Of a stretch of 64,000 nt of DNA, positions 24,724 to 33,940 are shown in pieces. The notes beneath the pieces are model-generated. The model had not been told where the DNA came from. It did not search any database and worked only from the letters and a program-made list of their open reading frames with translations. The translations under genes were made by a program, and so were the position numbers. Every line of letters starts with the position of its first letter. Positions within the stretch are counted from its first letter, which is position 1. The stretch comes from Rhodopseudomonas_A palustris_F (GTDB taxonomy: Bacteria; Pseudomonadota; Alphaproteobacteria; Rhizobiales; Xanthobacteraceae). The DNA lies in assembly GCF_000013745.1 (NCBI RefSeq), contig NC_007925.1:5449845-5513844 (forward strand). The letters are read 5' to 3'.

Positions 24724-26061
24724 TCATCGCGATCGAAGCGTGATCGCGGCGCGGAAGCCCCGGCGATCCGGGCGGTTGCCGATCGCGAGGTCGGCGCCGG
24801 TGCGCTCCAGCGCCAGCGAGACGATCGCAAGGCCAAGCCCGCTGCCGATCGCCGATTTGTTGCGGCCGCGAAAGAAGCGCTGGCCAATCTTCGCCAACTC
24901 GCCGTCGGCGACGCCCGGACCGGTGTCTTCGACAATGATCGAGCGATCCGACTCGCCGATCCGCCAATGGACCTCGCCGGCGCCCAGCATGTGCTGGACC
25001 GCGTTCTCGTGCAGATTGCGGATCGCGATTTCGAGATATTCGCGGTTGCCGCGCCAGGTCGCATTGATCAGGTCGTCGTCGATGGCGACGGCGACGTTGT
25101 CGGGCCGCGGCGTCACCCTGACGACGTCGTCGATCAGACCGCGGATCGCGATGCGCTCCGACTCATCGATTTCGGCGCGGGCGTCGAGCCGCGCCAGCGT
25201 CAGCAATTGCCGGACCAGACGGGTGGCGCGATCGACCGCAAGCAGGATCTGCTGCAGCGCCACCTGCGACACCGCCGGATCGTTCGCCGCCAGCGCGACC
25301 TGCGCCTGCGTCTTCAACCCCGTCAGTGGGCTGCGCAGTTCGTGCGCCGCGAAGGCGGTGAACTCGCGCTCATGTCGGCGTGCGACCGTGACCTTTTCGA
25401 ACAACGCATTCAAAGCATTGGCGAGCGGCTGCACTTCCGAGGGCGTCCGGCTGGCGTCCACCGGGCGCATGTCGTCGGCGTCGCGGCCGACCAGATCGGA
25501 CGTGATCACCCGCAGCGGCCGCAAGCCGCGCCCGACGCTGATCCAGATCAGCACGCCGAGCAGCGGCGCGATCAGCAGCGCCGGCCACAGCAGCCCCTTG
25601 ATCAGATCGGTAACCAGGCGATCGCGCAGCCCGAGCCGATCGCCGACCAGCACGCGAAAGCCCTTGGCGTCGTCTTCCGCCGCATAGACCCGCCAGGTTT
25701 CGCCATCGATCTGCCGCTCGGAAAACCCGGCGTGCTGATCGCTCAGACTCTGCTCCGGCGCGCCGCTCGACCGCGCGATCAGCCGGCCCTGCACCGACCA
25801 CACCTGGCAGGAGAGCTGTCGCTCGTAGTGACTCGGCACGGCGGCCGTCGCCGGAAGCTCGGGCAACGTCTCCGGCGCGCCGCCTTCCATGCTGCCGACC
25901 AGCGACACCACCATGCGCGCGGCCTCCTGCAGCCGCGCATCCAGCACGTGTTCGAGTTCGCGCTGGCTGCTCGTATAGATCCACGTCACCGCGGCGATCC
26001 AGACGACTCCGGTGGCGCCGAACAGCACCAGGAACAGGCGAAGGCGCAGCGATCCGATCAT
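24724..26061 (-). CDS. PmrB/QseC-like membrane sensor histidine kinase
   Basis: A 445-residue kinase. Two membrane helices (about 8-30 and 156-176) enclose a ~125-residue periplasmic sensor; HAMP follows, then HisKA with FAAHELRSPLTGL (His240) and HATPase ending in GSGLGLAIV. The start ATG overlaps the regulator stop (ATGA at 26058-26061), so translation is coupled. An upstream extension in frame is antisense to the regulator and is rejected. The pair faces dsbD across a PmrA-type binding site. The ligand is unknown; envelope redox, metal or lipid stress are guesses. Confidence 0.88.
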   Translation of the reverse strand: MIGSLRLRLFLVLFGATGVVWIAAVTWIYTSSQRELEHVLDARLQEAARMVVSLVGSMEGGAPETLPELPATAAVPSHYERQLSCQVWSVQGRLIARSSGAPEQSLSDQHAGFSERQIDGETWRVYAAEDDAKGFRVLVGDRLGLRDRLVTDLIKGLLWPALLIAPLLGVLIWISVGRGLRPLRVITSDLVGRDADDMRPVDASRTPSEVQPLANALNALFEKVTVARRHEREFTAFAAHELRSPLTGLKTQAQVALAANDPAVSQVALQQILLAVDRATRLVRQLLTLARLDARAEIDESERIAIRGLIDDVVRVTPRPDNVAVAIDDDLINATWRGNREYLEIAIRNLHENAVQHMLGAGEVHWRIGESDRSIIVEDTGPGVADGELAKIGQRFFRGRNKSAIGSGLGLAIVSLALERTGADLAIGNRPDRRGFRAAITLRSR

Positions 26062-26717
26062 AGCGGTCTCATCCGATAGCCGATGCCGCGGACGGTCTCG
26101 ATCGCGGCGCGTCCGAGCTTGGCGCGGAGGTTGTGGACGTGGACTTCGACGGCGTTGCTTTCGACCTCGTCGCCCCAACCATACAAACGCTCTTCGAGTT
26201 CGCTGCGCGAGCGCAGCACCCCGGGCCGCTCCATCAGCGCATGCAGTACCGCGAATTCGCGGCGCGAAAGCGGCACCGGCGCGCCGTCCAGCGTCGCATT
26301 GTTGTCGGCGGGAAACAGCCGGATCGCGCCGTGTTCGAGGCAGGTCGCGGCGCGGCCATCGCGGCGGCGGATGATCGCGCGCAACCGGGCACCGAGTTCG
26401 TCGAGATCGAACGGCTTACCGAGATAATCGTCGGCGCCCGAATCGAGCCCCGAGATCCGGTCGCCGACCTCGTCGAGCGCGGTCAGCAGCAGCACCGGCG
26501 TGGTGTCGCCGCCGGCGCGCAGCTTGCGCAGCAGATCGATGCCGCTGCCGTCGGGCAACATGATGTCGAGCACGATGGCCGAGAAGTTGTTCGCGGCTAG
26601 CGCGGCCGCCGCATCCTCGCAGGTCGCGACGCAATCGATGCTGGCACCGGCCAGCGTCAAGCCGGCGCGAATGCCGTCCGCGATCATCGCATCGTCTTCG
26701 ACCACCAGGATTCTCAT
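26058..26717 (-). CDS. OmpR/PhoB-type response regulator, PmrA/QseB-like
   Basis: A 219-residue regulator: receiver (1-115, acceptor Asp51 in AIVLDIMLP) and winged-helix DNA-binding domain (about 125-219) with ELEERLYGWGDEVESNAVEVHVHNLR. The PmrA/QseB group is named from overall similarity and from the CTTAAG-N5-CTTAAG site in its own promoter region. It is co-transcribed with its kinase and divergent from dsbD. Confidence 0.9.
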   Translation of the reverse strand: MRILVVEDDAMIADGIRAGLTLAGASIDCVATCEDAAAALAANNFSAIVLDIMLPDGSGIDLLRKLRAGGDTTPVLLLTALDEVGDRISGLDSGADDYLGKPFDLDELGARLRAIIRRRDGRAATCLEHGAIRLFPADNNATLDGAPVPLSRREFAVLHALMERPGVLRSRSELEERLYGWGDEVESNAVEVHVHNLRAKLGRAAIETVRGIGYRMRPL

Positions 26718-26755
26718 CGCAAGCTGTTCTCCACGCGCACCGCTCGGCTGCGAGC

Positions 26756-26772
26756 CTTAAGGCTGGCTTAAG
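26756..26772. promoter_or_regulatory. PmrA-type box between the two-component genes and dsbD
   Basis: Two perfect CTTAAG hexamers (26756-26761 and 26767-26772) are separated by GCTGG, matching the PmrA consensus YTTAAK-N5-YTTAAK. The site lies 39 bases from the regulator start and 46 from dsbD, so it could serve both. Confidence 0.65.
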
Positions 26773-26817
26773 CTCGGCGACGACACTGCCGCCATTCCAT
26801 CCAGGCCCCGGGGAACC

Positions 26818-28626
26818 ATGGCAGTCCGACTCTTCCGCATGCTCATCCTGCTCGTCGCGATCGTAGCGGGAGGCGCCACAGTGCACGCCGGTCCGGCCAG
26901 GACCGCACCGTTCCAGCTCAACGCCCAGCACGGAGCCGACGGCGTCGAACTGACCTGGCGCATCGCCGCGGGCGATTATCTCTATCGCGACAAGATCGCC
27001 GTCACCACCGCCGAGGGCGGGCGCGTCGCGCTGCAGACGCCGGCCGGCGAGGTCAAGGACGATCCCAATTTCGGCATAACCGAGGTCTATCACCACAGCC
27101 TGACCGCGACGATCCCCGCCGATGCCGTGAAGGGCGCGAGTCGGCTAACGGTGAGCTATCAGGGCTGCGCCGAGCGCGGCATCTGCTATCCGCCGGTGAC
27201 GGCGCGCGTGGATCTCGGCACCTATCAGGTATCGATCGCCGGCGGAGCGGCGCCGAGCGCGGACCCGGCCTGGCCCTCCGACGTGCCGGCGCTGCCGGAA
27301 CTCGCCGAGCCGGCAGCGACGTCGGCGTCCATGCCCGCTTCGGTGCTGCCGTCGATGACGCAAGGCTGGCTGCCGCTGCTGCTGGCGTTCGCCGGATTCG
27401 GACTGCTGCTGGCGTTCACGCCCTGCGTGCTGCCGATGGTGCCGATCGTCGCCGGCATGCTGACGCGATCCGGCCCTGACCTTTCGCCGGTGCGCGGCTT
27501 CGCGCTGGCAGCGATCTACACCCTGGCAATGGCCAGCGCGTACGCCGCCCTCGGCGTGGCGGCGGCGTGGTCGGGACAGAATCTGCAGAGCGCATTGCAG
27601 GCGCCGCTGGCGCTCGCGGTGATGGCGTCGATCTATGTCGCGCTGGCGCTGTCGAGCTTCGGCCTGTTCGAGCTGCAACTCCCGGCCCGGTTCGGCGACA
27701 ATCTCGCCGGTCGCCTGCATGGCCGCGCCGGGCCGTTACTGGGCGCCGCCGCGCTCGGCTTCACCTCGGCGCTGATCGTCGGGCCCTGCGTGACGCCACC
27801 GCTCGCCGCAGCGCTGCTCTACGTCGCGCAGACCGGTGATACGCTACGCGGCGCGGCGGCGCTGTTCGCGCTCGGGCTCGGCATGGGATTCCCGCTGATC
27901 CTGGTCGGCCTGTTCGGCGCGGGGGTGTTGCCGCGCTCCGGCCCCTGGCTGGTGACGATCCGCAAACTGTTCGGCTTCGCCTTTCTCGGTCTCGCGGTCG
28001 CGTTGATCTCGCGGGTGCTGCCGGGGGCGGTGGCGTTGCTGCTGTGGTCCGGCCTTGCCATCGGCCTCGCCGCGTTTCTCGGCGCGTTCGATCGGCTCGA
28101 TCGGTCCGGCGGCGCGGTGAGACGCTTCGGCAAGGCCGCTGGTCTCGCCGTGTTCGTCTATGGCGCGACGCTGATCATCGGCGCCGTCGGCGGCAGCGAG
28201 GATCCGCTGCGTCCGCTCGCGGTGTTCGGCGCCGACCAGCCTGCGGCGACGGCGATCTTCGCCCGTACTGTGACGTCGATACCCGCGCTCGATCAGGCGA
28301 TCGTCGACGGCCGCGCGCGCGGCAAGCCGATCATGATCGACTTCTCTGCCGACTGGTGCACCTCGTGCAAGACCATGGAGCGCGACGTGTTCGGCGATCC
28401 CACGGTCCGGCGGCGGTTGAACGACGTCACGCTGATCCGCGCCGACGTCACCCGGAGCAACGCGGAGACCGCGGCGCTGATGAAGCGCTTCGACGTCGTC
28501 GGACCGCCGACCGTGGTGTTTCTCGATCAGCATGACGGCCACGAAATCACATCCGCCCGCACCGTCGGCGAAGTGCCCGCCGACAGCTTCGTCCAGACCT
28601 TGCAGCGCATCGGCGCCTCGTCCTGA
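26818..28626 (+). CDS. dsbD: Thiol:disulfide interchange protein DsbD
   Basis: A 602-residue inner-membrane electron carrier from cytoplasmic thioredoxin to the periplasm. Signal peptide (1-25); N-terminal alpha domain with Cys117 and Cys123 (GCAERGICYPP); membrane domain with FTPCVLPM (Cys203) and VGPCVTPP (Cys324), equal to the E. coli redox pair; C-terminal thioredoxin-like domain with DWCTSC (Cys513, Cys516). The DsbA-like gene follows 26 bases after its stop. The order dsbD-dsbA resembles the scsBC copper-suppressor pair. Confidence 0.92.
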   Translation: MAVRLFRMLILLVAIVAGGATVHAGPARTAPFQLNAQHGADGVELTWRIAAGDYLYRDKIAVTTAEGGRVALQTPAGEVKDDPNFGITEVYHHSLTATIPADAVKGASRLTVSYQGCAERGICYPPVTARVDLGTYQVSIAGGAAPSADPAWPSDVPALPELAEPAATSASMPASVLPSMTQGWLPLLLAFAGFGLLLAFTPCVLPMVPIVAGMLTRSGPDLSPVRGFALAAIYTLAMASAYAALGVAAAWSGQNLQSALQAPLALAVMASIYVALALSSFGLFELQLPARFGDNLAGRLHGRAGPLLGAAALGFTSALIVGPCVTPPLAAALLYVAQTGDTLRGAAALFALGLGMGFPLILVGLFGAGVLPRSGPWLVTIRKLFGFAFLGLAVALISRVLPGAVALLLWSGLAIGLAAFLGAFDRLDRSGGAVRRFGKAAGLAVFVYGATLIIGAVGGSEDPLRPLAVFGADQPAATAIFARTVTSIPALDQAIVDGRARGKPIMIDFSADWCTSCKTMERDVFGDPTVRRRLNDVTLIRADVTRSNAETAALMKRFDVVGPPTVVFLDQHDGHEITSARTVGEVPADSFVQTLQRIGASS

Positions 28627-28652
28627 CCACCATCTTCCAACAGGAGTCTTCC

Positions 28653-29285
28653 ATGAACCGCAGACAATCCCTGCTGATCCTCGGCGCGCTCGCAGCCGTG
28701 CCGCTGTCGAAAGTCTTCAGCGCGCCCGCGGCCTGGGCCGAAGGCATCGACGTCAAGGCGATCCTGAACGACCCGGACGCGCCGGAGACCGGCAATCCCA
28801 AGGGCAGTCTCACCATCGTGACGTATTTCGACTACAACTGCCCGTTCTGCAAGAAGGCGGAGCCCGACCTCGAACAGGTGGTGCGCGACGACGGCAAGAT
28901 TCGGCTGGTCTACAAGGACTGGCCGATCCTGACCGAGGCGTCGGTGTACGGCGCTCAGATGGCGCTGGGCGCGAAGTATCAGGGCAAATATCAGGCGGCG
29001 CACGACGCGCTGATGGCGATCCCCGGGCGCGGGATCTCCAAGGACCAGATGCGCGACGCCGTCGCCGCCGCGAGCGTCGACATGACGCGGCTGCAGAGCG
29101 ATCTCGGCGCCCACGGCGACGCGATCACCGCGCTGCTGCGCCGCACGCTGTCGCAGGCCGACGCGATGGGACTGCAGGGAACGCCGGTGTATCTGATCGG
29201 GCCGTACAAGGTCGCCGCCGCGCTCGACGCCGCCGCGTTCAAGAAAGTGGTCGATCAGGCCCGCGCCCGCCCGCTCGCGAAGTGA
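28653..29285 (+). CDS. DsbA-family periplasmic thiol oxidoreductase
   Basis: A 210-residue thioredoxin-fold protein. A signal peptide with a twin-Arg-like MNRRQSLLIL start ends near AWA (residue 29). The active site is FDYNCPFCKKAE (Cys63, Cys66), and the cis-Pro loop is in QGTPVYLIG. CPFC and the short insert fit the Com1/ScsC group of disulfide isomerases or oxidases reduced by DsbD, which agrees with its place just after dsbD. It overlaps or abuts the transpeptidase gene. Confidence 0.88.
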   Translation: MNRRQSLLILGALAAVPLSKVFSAPAAWAEGIDVKAILNDPDAPETGNPKGSLTIVTYFDYNCPFCKKAEPDLEQVVRDDGKIRLVYKDWPILTEASVYGAQMALGAKYQGKYQAAHDALMAIPGRGISKDQMRDAVAAASVDMTRLQSDLGAHGDAITALLRRTLSQADAMGLQGTPVYLIGPYKVAAALDAAAFKKVVDQARARPLAK

Positions 29286-29308
29286 CCGGTGTGACCGTTG
29301 CCCCGTCG

Positions 29309-29962
29309 ATGTCCATCCGGTCGTTGTTCGCCCTCGCCGCTATCGCCGTCACGCTCGGCGGCTGCGTCACCCGGTCCGATGCCGAACTGAATCTCGGCCC
29401 GGCGAGGAGCACGGTGGGTCCCGCGGTCGCGGCGCGCTATGCGGCGATCGACAACGACAAATACCCGATCGCCGGCATCGATCCGGACGAGCTGCAGCCG
29501 GCCTATGTGCGGCAATTGGTCGACTACAAGACCGACGAGCCGCCCGGGACCGTCGTGGTCGATCCGCACGGTCGCTTTCTCTACCTCGTGATGGAGCGCG
29601 GCAAGGCGTTGCGCTACGGCGTCGGCGTCGGCAAGGCCGGGCTGGAGTTCAGCGGCACCGCCCATGTCGGACGCAAGGCCGTGTGGCCGCATTGGACCCC
29701 GACGAAGAGCATGATCGCACGCGAACCGCAGCGCTACGGCAAATGGGCCAAAGGCATGGACGGCGGCGGCGCCAATCCGCTCGGCCCGCGGGCGCTGTAT
29801 CTGTTCAAGGACGGCAAGGACACGCTGTACCGGATCCACGGCACCACCGAACCCGAAACGATCGGCAAGGCGGTGTCGTCAGGCTGCATCCGGATGCTGA
29901 ACCAGGATATCGTCGACCTCTATTCACGCGTCCCGACAGGCGCCAAGGTCGTCGTCCGCTAG
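29309..29962 (+). CDS. L,D-transpeptidase (YkuD) lipoprotein
   Basis: A 217-residue YkuD-domain enzyme that forms 3-3 peptidoglycan crosslinks or attaches proteins to peptidoglycan. Lipobox LGGC places Cys19 as the lipidation site. The catalytic motif HGTTEPETIGKAVSSGCIRM ends with Cys193. GTG codons at 29282 (overlapping the previous stop) and 29291 are possible starts; 29309 gives a clean signal peptide. YkuD cysteines need reduction, which fits the preceding dsbD-dsbA pair. Probably the last gene of that operon. Confidence 0.85.
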   Translation: MSIRSLFALAAIAVTLGGCVTRSDAELNLGPARSTVGPAVAARYAAIDNDKYPIAGIDPDELQPAYVRQLVDYKTDEPPGTVVVDPHGRFLYLVMERGKALRYGVGVGKAGLEFSGTAHVGRKAVWPHWTPTKSMIAREPQRYGKWAKGMDGGGANPLGPRALYLFKDGKDTLYRIHGTTEPETIGKAVSSGCIRMLNQDIVDLYSRVPTGAKVVVR

Positions 29963-30003
29963 CGCTGCTCCGATTCGAGCGGATCGGGATGCTCGGTCTC
30001 GTC

Positions 30004-30993
30004 TCACATCGGCCGATAGGCGCGCACGTCGGCCGGGACGTTGACGCCGAGCTTGATCTGGCCGACCGAGCGGATGATGTCGTCGCCGAGCAATTGCGCG
30101 AAACAGGCATAGCCCCAATCGTTCATGTGCAGTCCGTCGGCGATCACGAAGCTGTCGAACGGGATCGCCTGGTTCTCGTGCCACTGCCGCATCACTTCGA
30201 AGCGCGGGAAGAAGCCGACCTTGCGCAATTCCGCGACCCGACCGAGCAACTGCACCATGCGGCTGGCCTTCTCGGCCTTCTCGGTGACGCGCGGGGCGTA
30301 TTGCGGATCGACCAGCACCAGATCGGCGCCGGCGGCCTGGATCGTGGAGATGCCGTCCTCGACCAGCTTGGCGGTTTCCGCCGGATCGAGATTGCGCAGG
30401 ATGGCGTTGGTGCCGACCTGCCAGATCACCAGATCGGGCTTCAGATCCAGCACCGAACTCTTCAGCCGCGCCATCATCTCGGGCGCGTCTTCGCCGCCCT
30501 GGCCACGGTTGATCACCGAGATGTCGGCGGTCGGGTAGCGCCGGTGCAACTGCGCCGCCAGCCGGTTCGGATAGTTGAAGGCCGGCGAAGTCGAGCCGTA
30601 GCCCTGGGTCGAGGACGACCCGAACGCCACGATCACCACCGGCGCCCCGGAGATCAGTTTGCTGGCGACGTGCGGCAGCGAACCCATCGGCTTCAGCCCG
30701 CCCTTCGGTGGCAGGCACGGCACCCGGGTCAAGATATCGCCGGCCTGTTTGGCGGCGTCCTTCACGCGGTCGATCGCCGTGCCGGCGAGTCCCTTGTCGG
30801 GAAAGCGATCCTGAGCCTTGTCTTGCACCTGCAGCTGCGGGCCCTGCGGCTCCGCGGCGGCGGAGATCGCCGGATGATCCGGCGGCGTCGCCGCATGGGC
30901 CACCTGGGCGCGGGCCTGCGGCGCCACCATCAGCAGCAGTGCCGCGACGACCGCGGTCACTGTGCTCGCCTGCTTCACACCATCACGCAACAT
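30004..30993 (-). CDS. Periplasmic SGNH/GDSL-type hydrolase
   Basis: A 329-residue exported protein: signal peptide to about AQARA (residue 29), a variable 80-residue N-terminal region, then an SGNH domain from about 118. Block I is AFGSSSTQGYG (Ser126-128 candidate nucleophiles); block III GTNAI and block V DGLHMNDWGY near the C terminus supply Asn, Asp and His. It starts within the preceding gene's stop (TAATG). Likely an esterase or acyltransferase on an envelope glycan, from its linkage to opgC. Confidence 0.75.
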   Translation of the reverse strand: MLRDGVKQASTVTAVVAALLLMVAPQARAQVAHAATPPDHPAISAAAEPQGPQLQVQDKAQDRFPDKGLAGTAIDRVKDAAKQAGDILTRVPCLPPKGGLKPMGSLPHVASKLISGAPVVIVAFGSSSTQGYGSTSPAFNYPNRLAAQLHRRYPTADISVINRGQGGEDAPEMMARLKSSVLDLKPDLVIWQVGTNAILRNLDPAETAKLVEDGISTIQAAGADLVLVDPQYAPRVTEKAEKASRMVQLLGRVAELRKVGFFPRFEVMRQWHENQAIPFDSFVIADGLHMNDWGYACFAQLLGDDIIRSVGQIKLGVNVPADVRAYRPM

Positions 30994-31757
30994 TAACGCT
31001 GTATCCTCAATTCGACCGGATTGATCCGGGCCGCATCGATCACCAAATCCGCCAACGCGCGACCGACGCAGTCGTGCACGCGCTTGGCCAAATCAATCCC
31101 CGGCGAGGGGCTGAACAGATCGAACTCGCCCTTTTCGCTCCATTCCCGCATGATCGCGAAACGGTCGAACAGCGGAATCTCGTGCTTCTGGGCGACCACC
31201 CGCATGTTGTCCAAATAGGGCGCCGAGGAGATCATCGTCTCGGTGCGCGGACTGTACTGCAGATTCATTAAAATCACGTCGGCGCCGGCCTTTTGCATCG
31301 CTTCGACGCCTTCGTCGACGGCCTCGCGAAATTCCTCCGGGTCCACCGAGCGCGTGGCGTCGAAGGTTCCGGTCTGCCAGATCACCAACACCGGCTTGCG
31401 CTCTTCGAGCATCTTGGCAAAGCCCGCCACCGCCTCCTCGGCGGTCTTCTTGACCTTCAGTTCGACCGACACGTGGATGGTCGCCGCCGGCAGCTTCTCC
31501 TGCAGCGCGCTCTGCAGCCGCCACGGATAGGCGGTGGCGTCCGCCGTCATGATGGTCGAGGACCGGCTGCCCACCACCAAGATGTCCAACGGTCGGCCGG
31601 CTTTCAAGGCCTCCGCGACCTTTGGCAGCGTGCTGTCGCTGGCCAGCAGGTAGGCCGGCACATTGCAGTTCCCGGGCTGGTCCTCGGCGAATGCCAAGCC
31701 CGACGCCAGCACGGCGAGCAACATCAGCCCAAGTCTGGCCGCCGATGTGGCTTTCAT
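30993..31757 (-). CDS. Second SGNH-like exported protein, active site partly degenerate
   Basis: A 254-residue protein with a signal peptide (to about AFA, 24). The fold follows the neighbour: block I VVGSRSSTIMTAD (Ser64 to Ser67) and WQTGTFDA in place of GTN. The C-terminal DxxH triad motif is not convincing (SPGIDLAKRVHDC), so catalysis may be lost or different. Both ends are coupled: its start overlaps the opgC stop by four bases, and its stop overlaps the next start by one. GGGAGGGGCAGC is its ribosome site. Confidence 0.65.
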   Translation of the reverse strand: MKATSAARLGLMLLAVLASGLAFAEDQPGNCNVPAYLLASDSTLPKVAEALKAGRPLDILVVGSRSSTIMTADATAYPWRLQSALQEKLPAATIHVSVELKVKKTAEEAVAGFAKMLEERKPVLVIWQTGTFDATRSVDPEEFREAVDEGVEAMQKAGADVILMNLQYSPRTETMISSAPYLDNMRVVAQKHEIPLFDRFAIMREWSEKGEFDLFSPSPGIDLAKRVHDCVGRALADLVIDAARINPVELRIQR

Positions 31758-33007
31758 GCTGCCCCTCCCGCCAGATCGGCGTCGTTGCTTGCCGCGCGCG
31801 GTCCGGCCTTGGCTGCGACCCGCTTGTACCATGAAAACAGCCAGGCCGCGGCCGACATCAGCACCACGCCGGAGACGCTGACCAGGAAATGCATCAAGGC
31901 GCCGCCGGCGATCTCGGCCAGGACGAAATAGCCGGCGAACGCCAGGAAGATGCCGAGGCAGAAGATCTCCAGCGAATGCTGGCCGCACAGGATCACCGGC
32001 CGCAGCCACGGCGATTTCAGGCCGGGCCAATCGCGATGCAGAAACCGCACGGTGATCGCAGCCAGCGCCAGAAAATGCGCAAAACGCAGCACGTCGAGGT
32101 CGGTCTTATTGATCGGATACATCCACTGTTCGATGAGCCGGGGCATCAGAGGATGCAGTTGCGGCACATACCAGGTCAACGTGACAAAAAATGCCGCAAG
32201 TAGATAGGCAATCGAAATCGCCAGGGTGATGTTGGAAGACAGGATGCGCGCCATCCGCTGCGCGCCGCCGAGCGCGCACCATGCCCCGAATACGAACAAC
32301 AGTTGCCAGGCGAACGGATTGAAGGCCCACACCCCGCTGGGATAGGCGCTGAGATAGAGATCGAACTCCCAGGTCGCCGCGTACAGCGCCACCGACAGCG
32401 TCAGCGCCAGATCGGGCTTGCGCTGCATCAGCCACAGGATCGGCGGCAGGAAGAACATCAGCACGATGTAAAGCGGCAGCACGTCCATATTGACCGGCCG
32501 AAACCGCAGCAGCAGCGCCTGCACGATGGTGACGTCGGGCTGCTTGAGAAAGTCCAGGATGCCCATTTCCTCGGAATACAACGGGCTTTCGAACGAGGTC
32601 GCGACGTAGGAAATCTCCGCCAGAAAGATCGTGAACAGAAACACGTGGGCGACATAGATCTGCCAGACCCGCTTCAGGATCCGCGCCGCGGCGACCACGA
32701 AGCCCTGTTCGAGCATGGCGCGGCCATAGACAAAGGCTGCGGTGTAGCCGGAGATGAAAATGAAAATCTCGGTGGCGTCGCTGAAGCCGTAATTGCGGAT
32801 GGTCAGCCAGGTCAGGATGTTGGGCGGCAGGTGATCGATGAAGATCAACCACAGCGCCAGGCCGCGAAACAGATCGAGCCGCAGTTCGCGTTTAGGCGTC
32901 GCGGGCGCCGGTTTGGCCGCCGGCGGCTTTGCCGGCGGCGTTGGGACCGGCGCCGCAGCGTCAGTGCCGTAGGACGCTCCGGCAGTGGATTCAGCGACGG
33001 ACGTCAT
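31754..33007 (-). CDS. opgC: OpgC-type membrane acyltransferase
   Basis: A 417-residue polytopic protein with about ten helices after a Pro/Ala-rich cytoplasmic N terminus. RELRLDLFRGLALWLIFIDHLP (40-61) with RGL and the downstream His is the family hallmark, and SDATEIFIFISGYTAAFVYG (76-95) also matches OpgC. OpgC adds succinyl groups to osmoregulated periplasmic glucans. No opgGH genes lie here. It is the first gene of a coupled three-gene operon with two SGNH proteins, which suggests a joint acylation pathway. Confidence 0.85.
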   Translation of the reverse strand: MTSVAESTAGASYGTDAAAPVPTPPAKPPAAKPAPATPKRELRLDLFRGLALWLIFIDHLPPNILTWLTIRNYGFSDATEIFIFISGYTAAFVYGRAMLEQGFVVAAARILKRVWQIYVAHVFLFTIFLAEISYVATSFESPLYSEEMGILDFLKQPDVTIVQALLLRFRPVNMDVLPLYIVLMFFLPPILWLMQRKPDLALTLSVALYAATWEFDLYLSAYPSGVWAFNPFAWQLLFVFGAWCALGGAQRMARILSSNITLAISIAYLLAAFFVTLTWYVPQLHPLMPRLIEQWMYPINKTDLDVLRFAHFLALAAITVRFLHRDWPGLKSPWLRPVILCGQHSLEIFCLGIFLAFAGYFVLAEIAGGALMHFLVSVSGVVLMSAAAWLFSWYKRVAAKAGPRAASNDADLAGGAA

Positions 33008-33288
33008 GGGGCACCGTTGGCAAGTCAGGGTCGCGGATCAGCGCGACTGAGCCATCGCGCGTAGCGGGTGAGAAATGCACGGGTCGGCGCGCGAATTGCA
33101 AGATCTTCGCCCACGATCGGGGCCGACCCTCGCCACTGCGTCGCGGAACCGAACCCCGGCTGACCGATTGGGTTTGCGATCGTTACCAAGGAACTGTGTT
33201 GAAACGGCGATCCCGGCGCCGTGACCGCAAGAACTGGTTCCGAGAGCGATTTTTGAGTATGATACCGAAAAACTGGAAAGACACTCGC

Positions 33289-33681
33289 ATGTACCGTGCC
33301 GTAACCCGCCGGATCGAGGTGACCGTCGAGCCGAACTTCCTGCCGGAACGCTCATCGGCGGAAAACCGGCAATTTTTCTGGTCCTACACCATCGTCATCA
33401 TCAATTCCGGCGACGAAACCGTACAGTTGCGGACCCGCCACTGGATCATCACCGATGCATCCGGCCGCAAGCAGGAAGTCCGCGGCGAAGGCGTGGTCGG
33501 CGAACAGCCGGTGCTGGAGCCGGGACAGCGCTTCGAATACACCTCAGGCGTGCCGCTGCCGACCGCTTCGGGCTTCATGGCCGGGCGCTACCAGATGGTC
33601 ACCGCCAGCGGCGAGCCGTTCGAGATCGACGTGCCGGCGTTCTCGCTGGACAGCCCGGAAGCCAAACGGACGTTGAATTAG
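33289..33681 (+). CDS. apaG: ApaG protein
   Basis: A 130-residue ApaG/F-box-associated-like beta-sandwich protein. The YTIVIINSGDETVQLRTRHW segment (32-51) and GVVGEQPVLEPGQRFEYTSG (65-84) are diagnostic. It is linked to Co/Mg resistance in enterobacteria, but its biochemical role is unsettled. The start at 33289 has GGAAAG upstream; an in-frame ATG at 33259 is a possible alternative. Divergent from opgC across 281 bases that show no other gene. Confidence 0.88.
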   Translation: MYRAVTRRIEVTVEPNFLPERSSAENRQFFWSYTIVIINSGDETVQLRTRHWIITDASGRKQEVRGEGVVGEQPVLEPGQRFEYTSGVPLPTASGFMAGRYQMVTASGEPFEIDVPAFSLDSPEAKRTLN

Positions 33682-33753
33682 GGGCATCGTATCCGGGACG
33701 TGGCTGCAGCACGAAGTGCTGCTACGCCGATCCAGAGCACGTTCCTCGCTGCC

Positions 33754-33877
33754 GTCATTCCGGGGCGCGAGGCCGCAGGCCGAGCGAACCCGGAATCTCG
33801 CACCAGGCCCGACGCTTGCACCCGCAGCAAGATTCCGGGTTCACGCGCGGCTCACGCCGCTCGTGCCCCGGAATGAC
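33754..33877. repeat. Dispersed palindromic repeat, family B, full copy
   Basis: The element runs from GTCATTCCGGGGCGCGAG to CTCGTGCCCCGGAATGAC, near-perfect inverted ends, with inner GAACCCGGAATC and GATTCCGGGTTC arms also inverted. It is followed 63 bases on by a family A copy. Confidence 0.8.
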
Positions 33878-33940
33878 GCCAGATATTTGGGAAGCGCAGA
33901 GCAACATGGCAGGAAAGCCGCAAATGCTCATTTGACGCCG

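Noticed and set aside
23398..26079. An 893-codon frame across metZ and the sensor kinase.
   Set aside because: It is a shifted frame of metZ followed by the antisense of the kinase. The translation is Arg/Gly-rich noise with no motifs.
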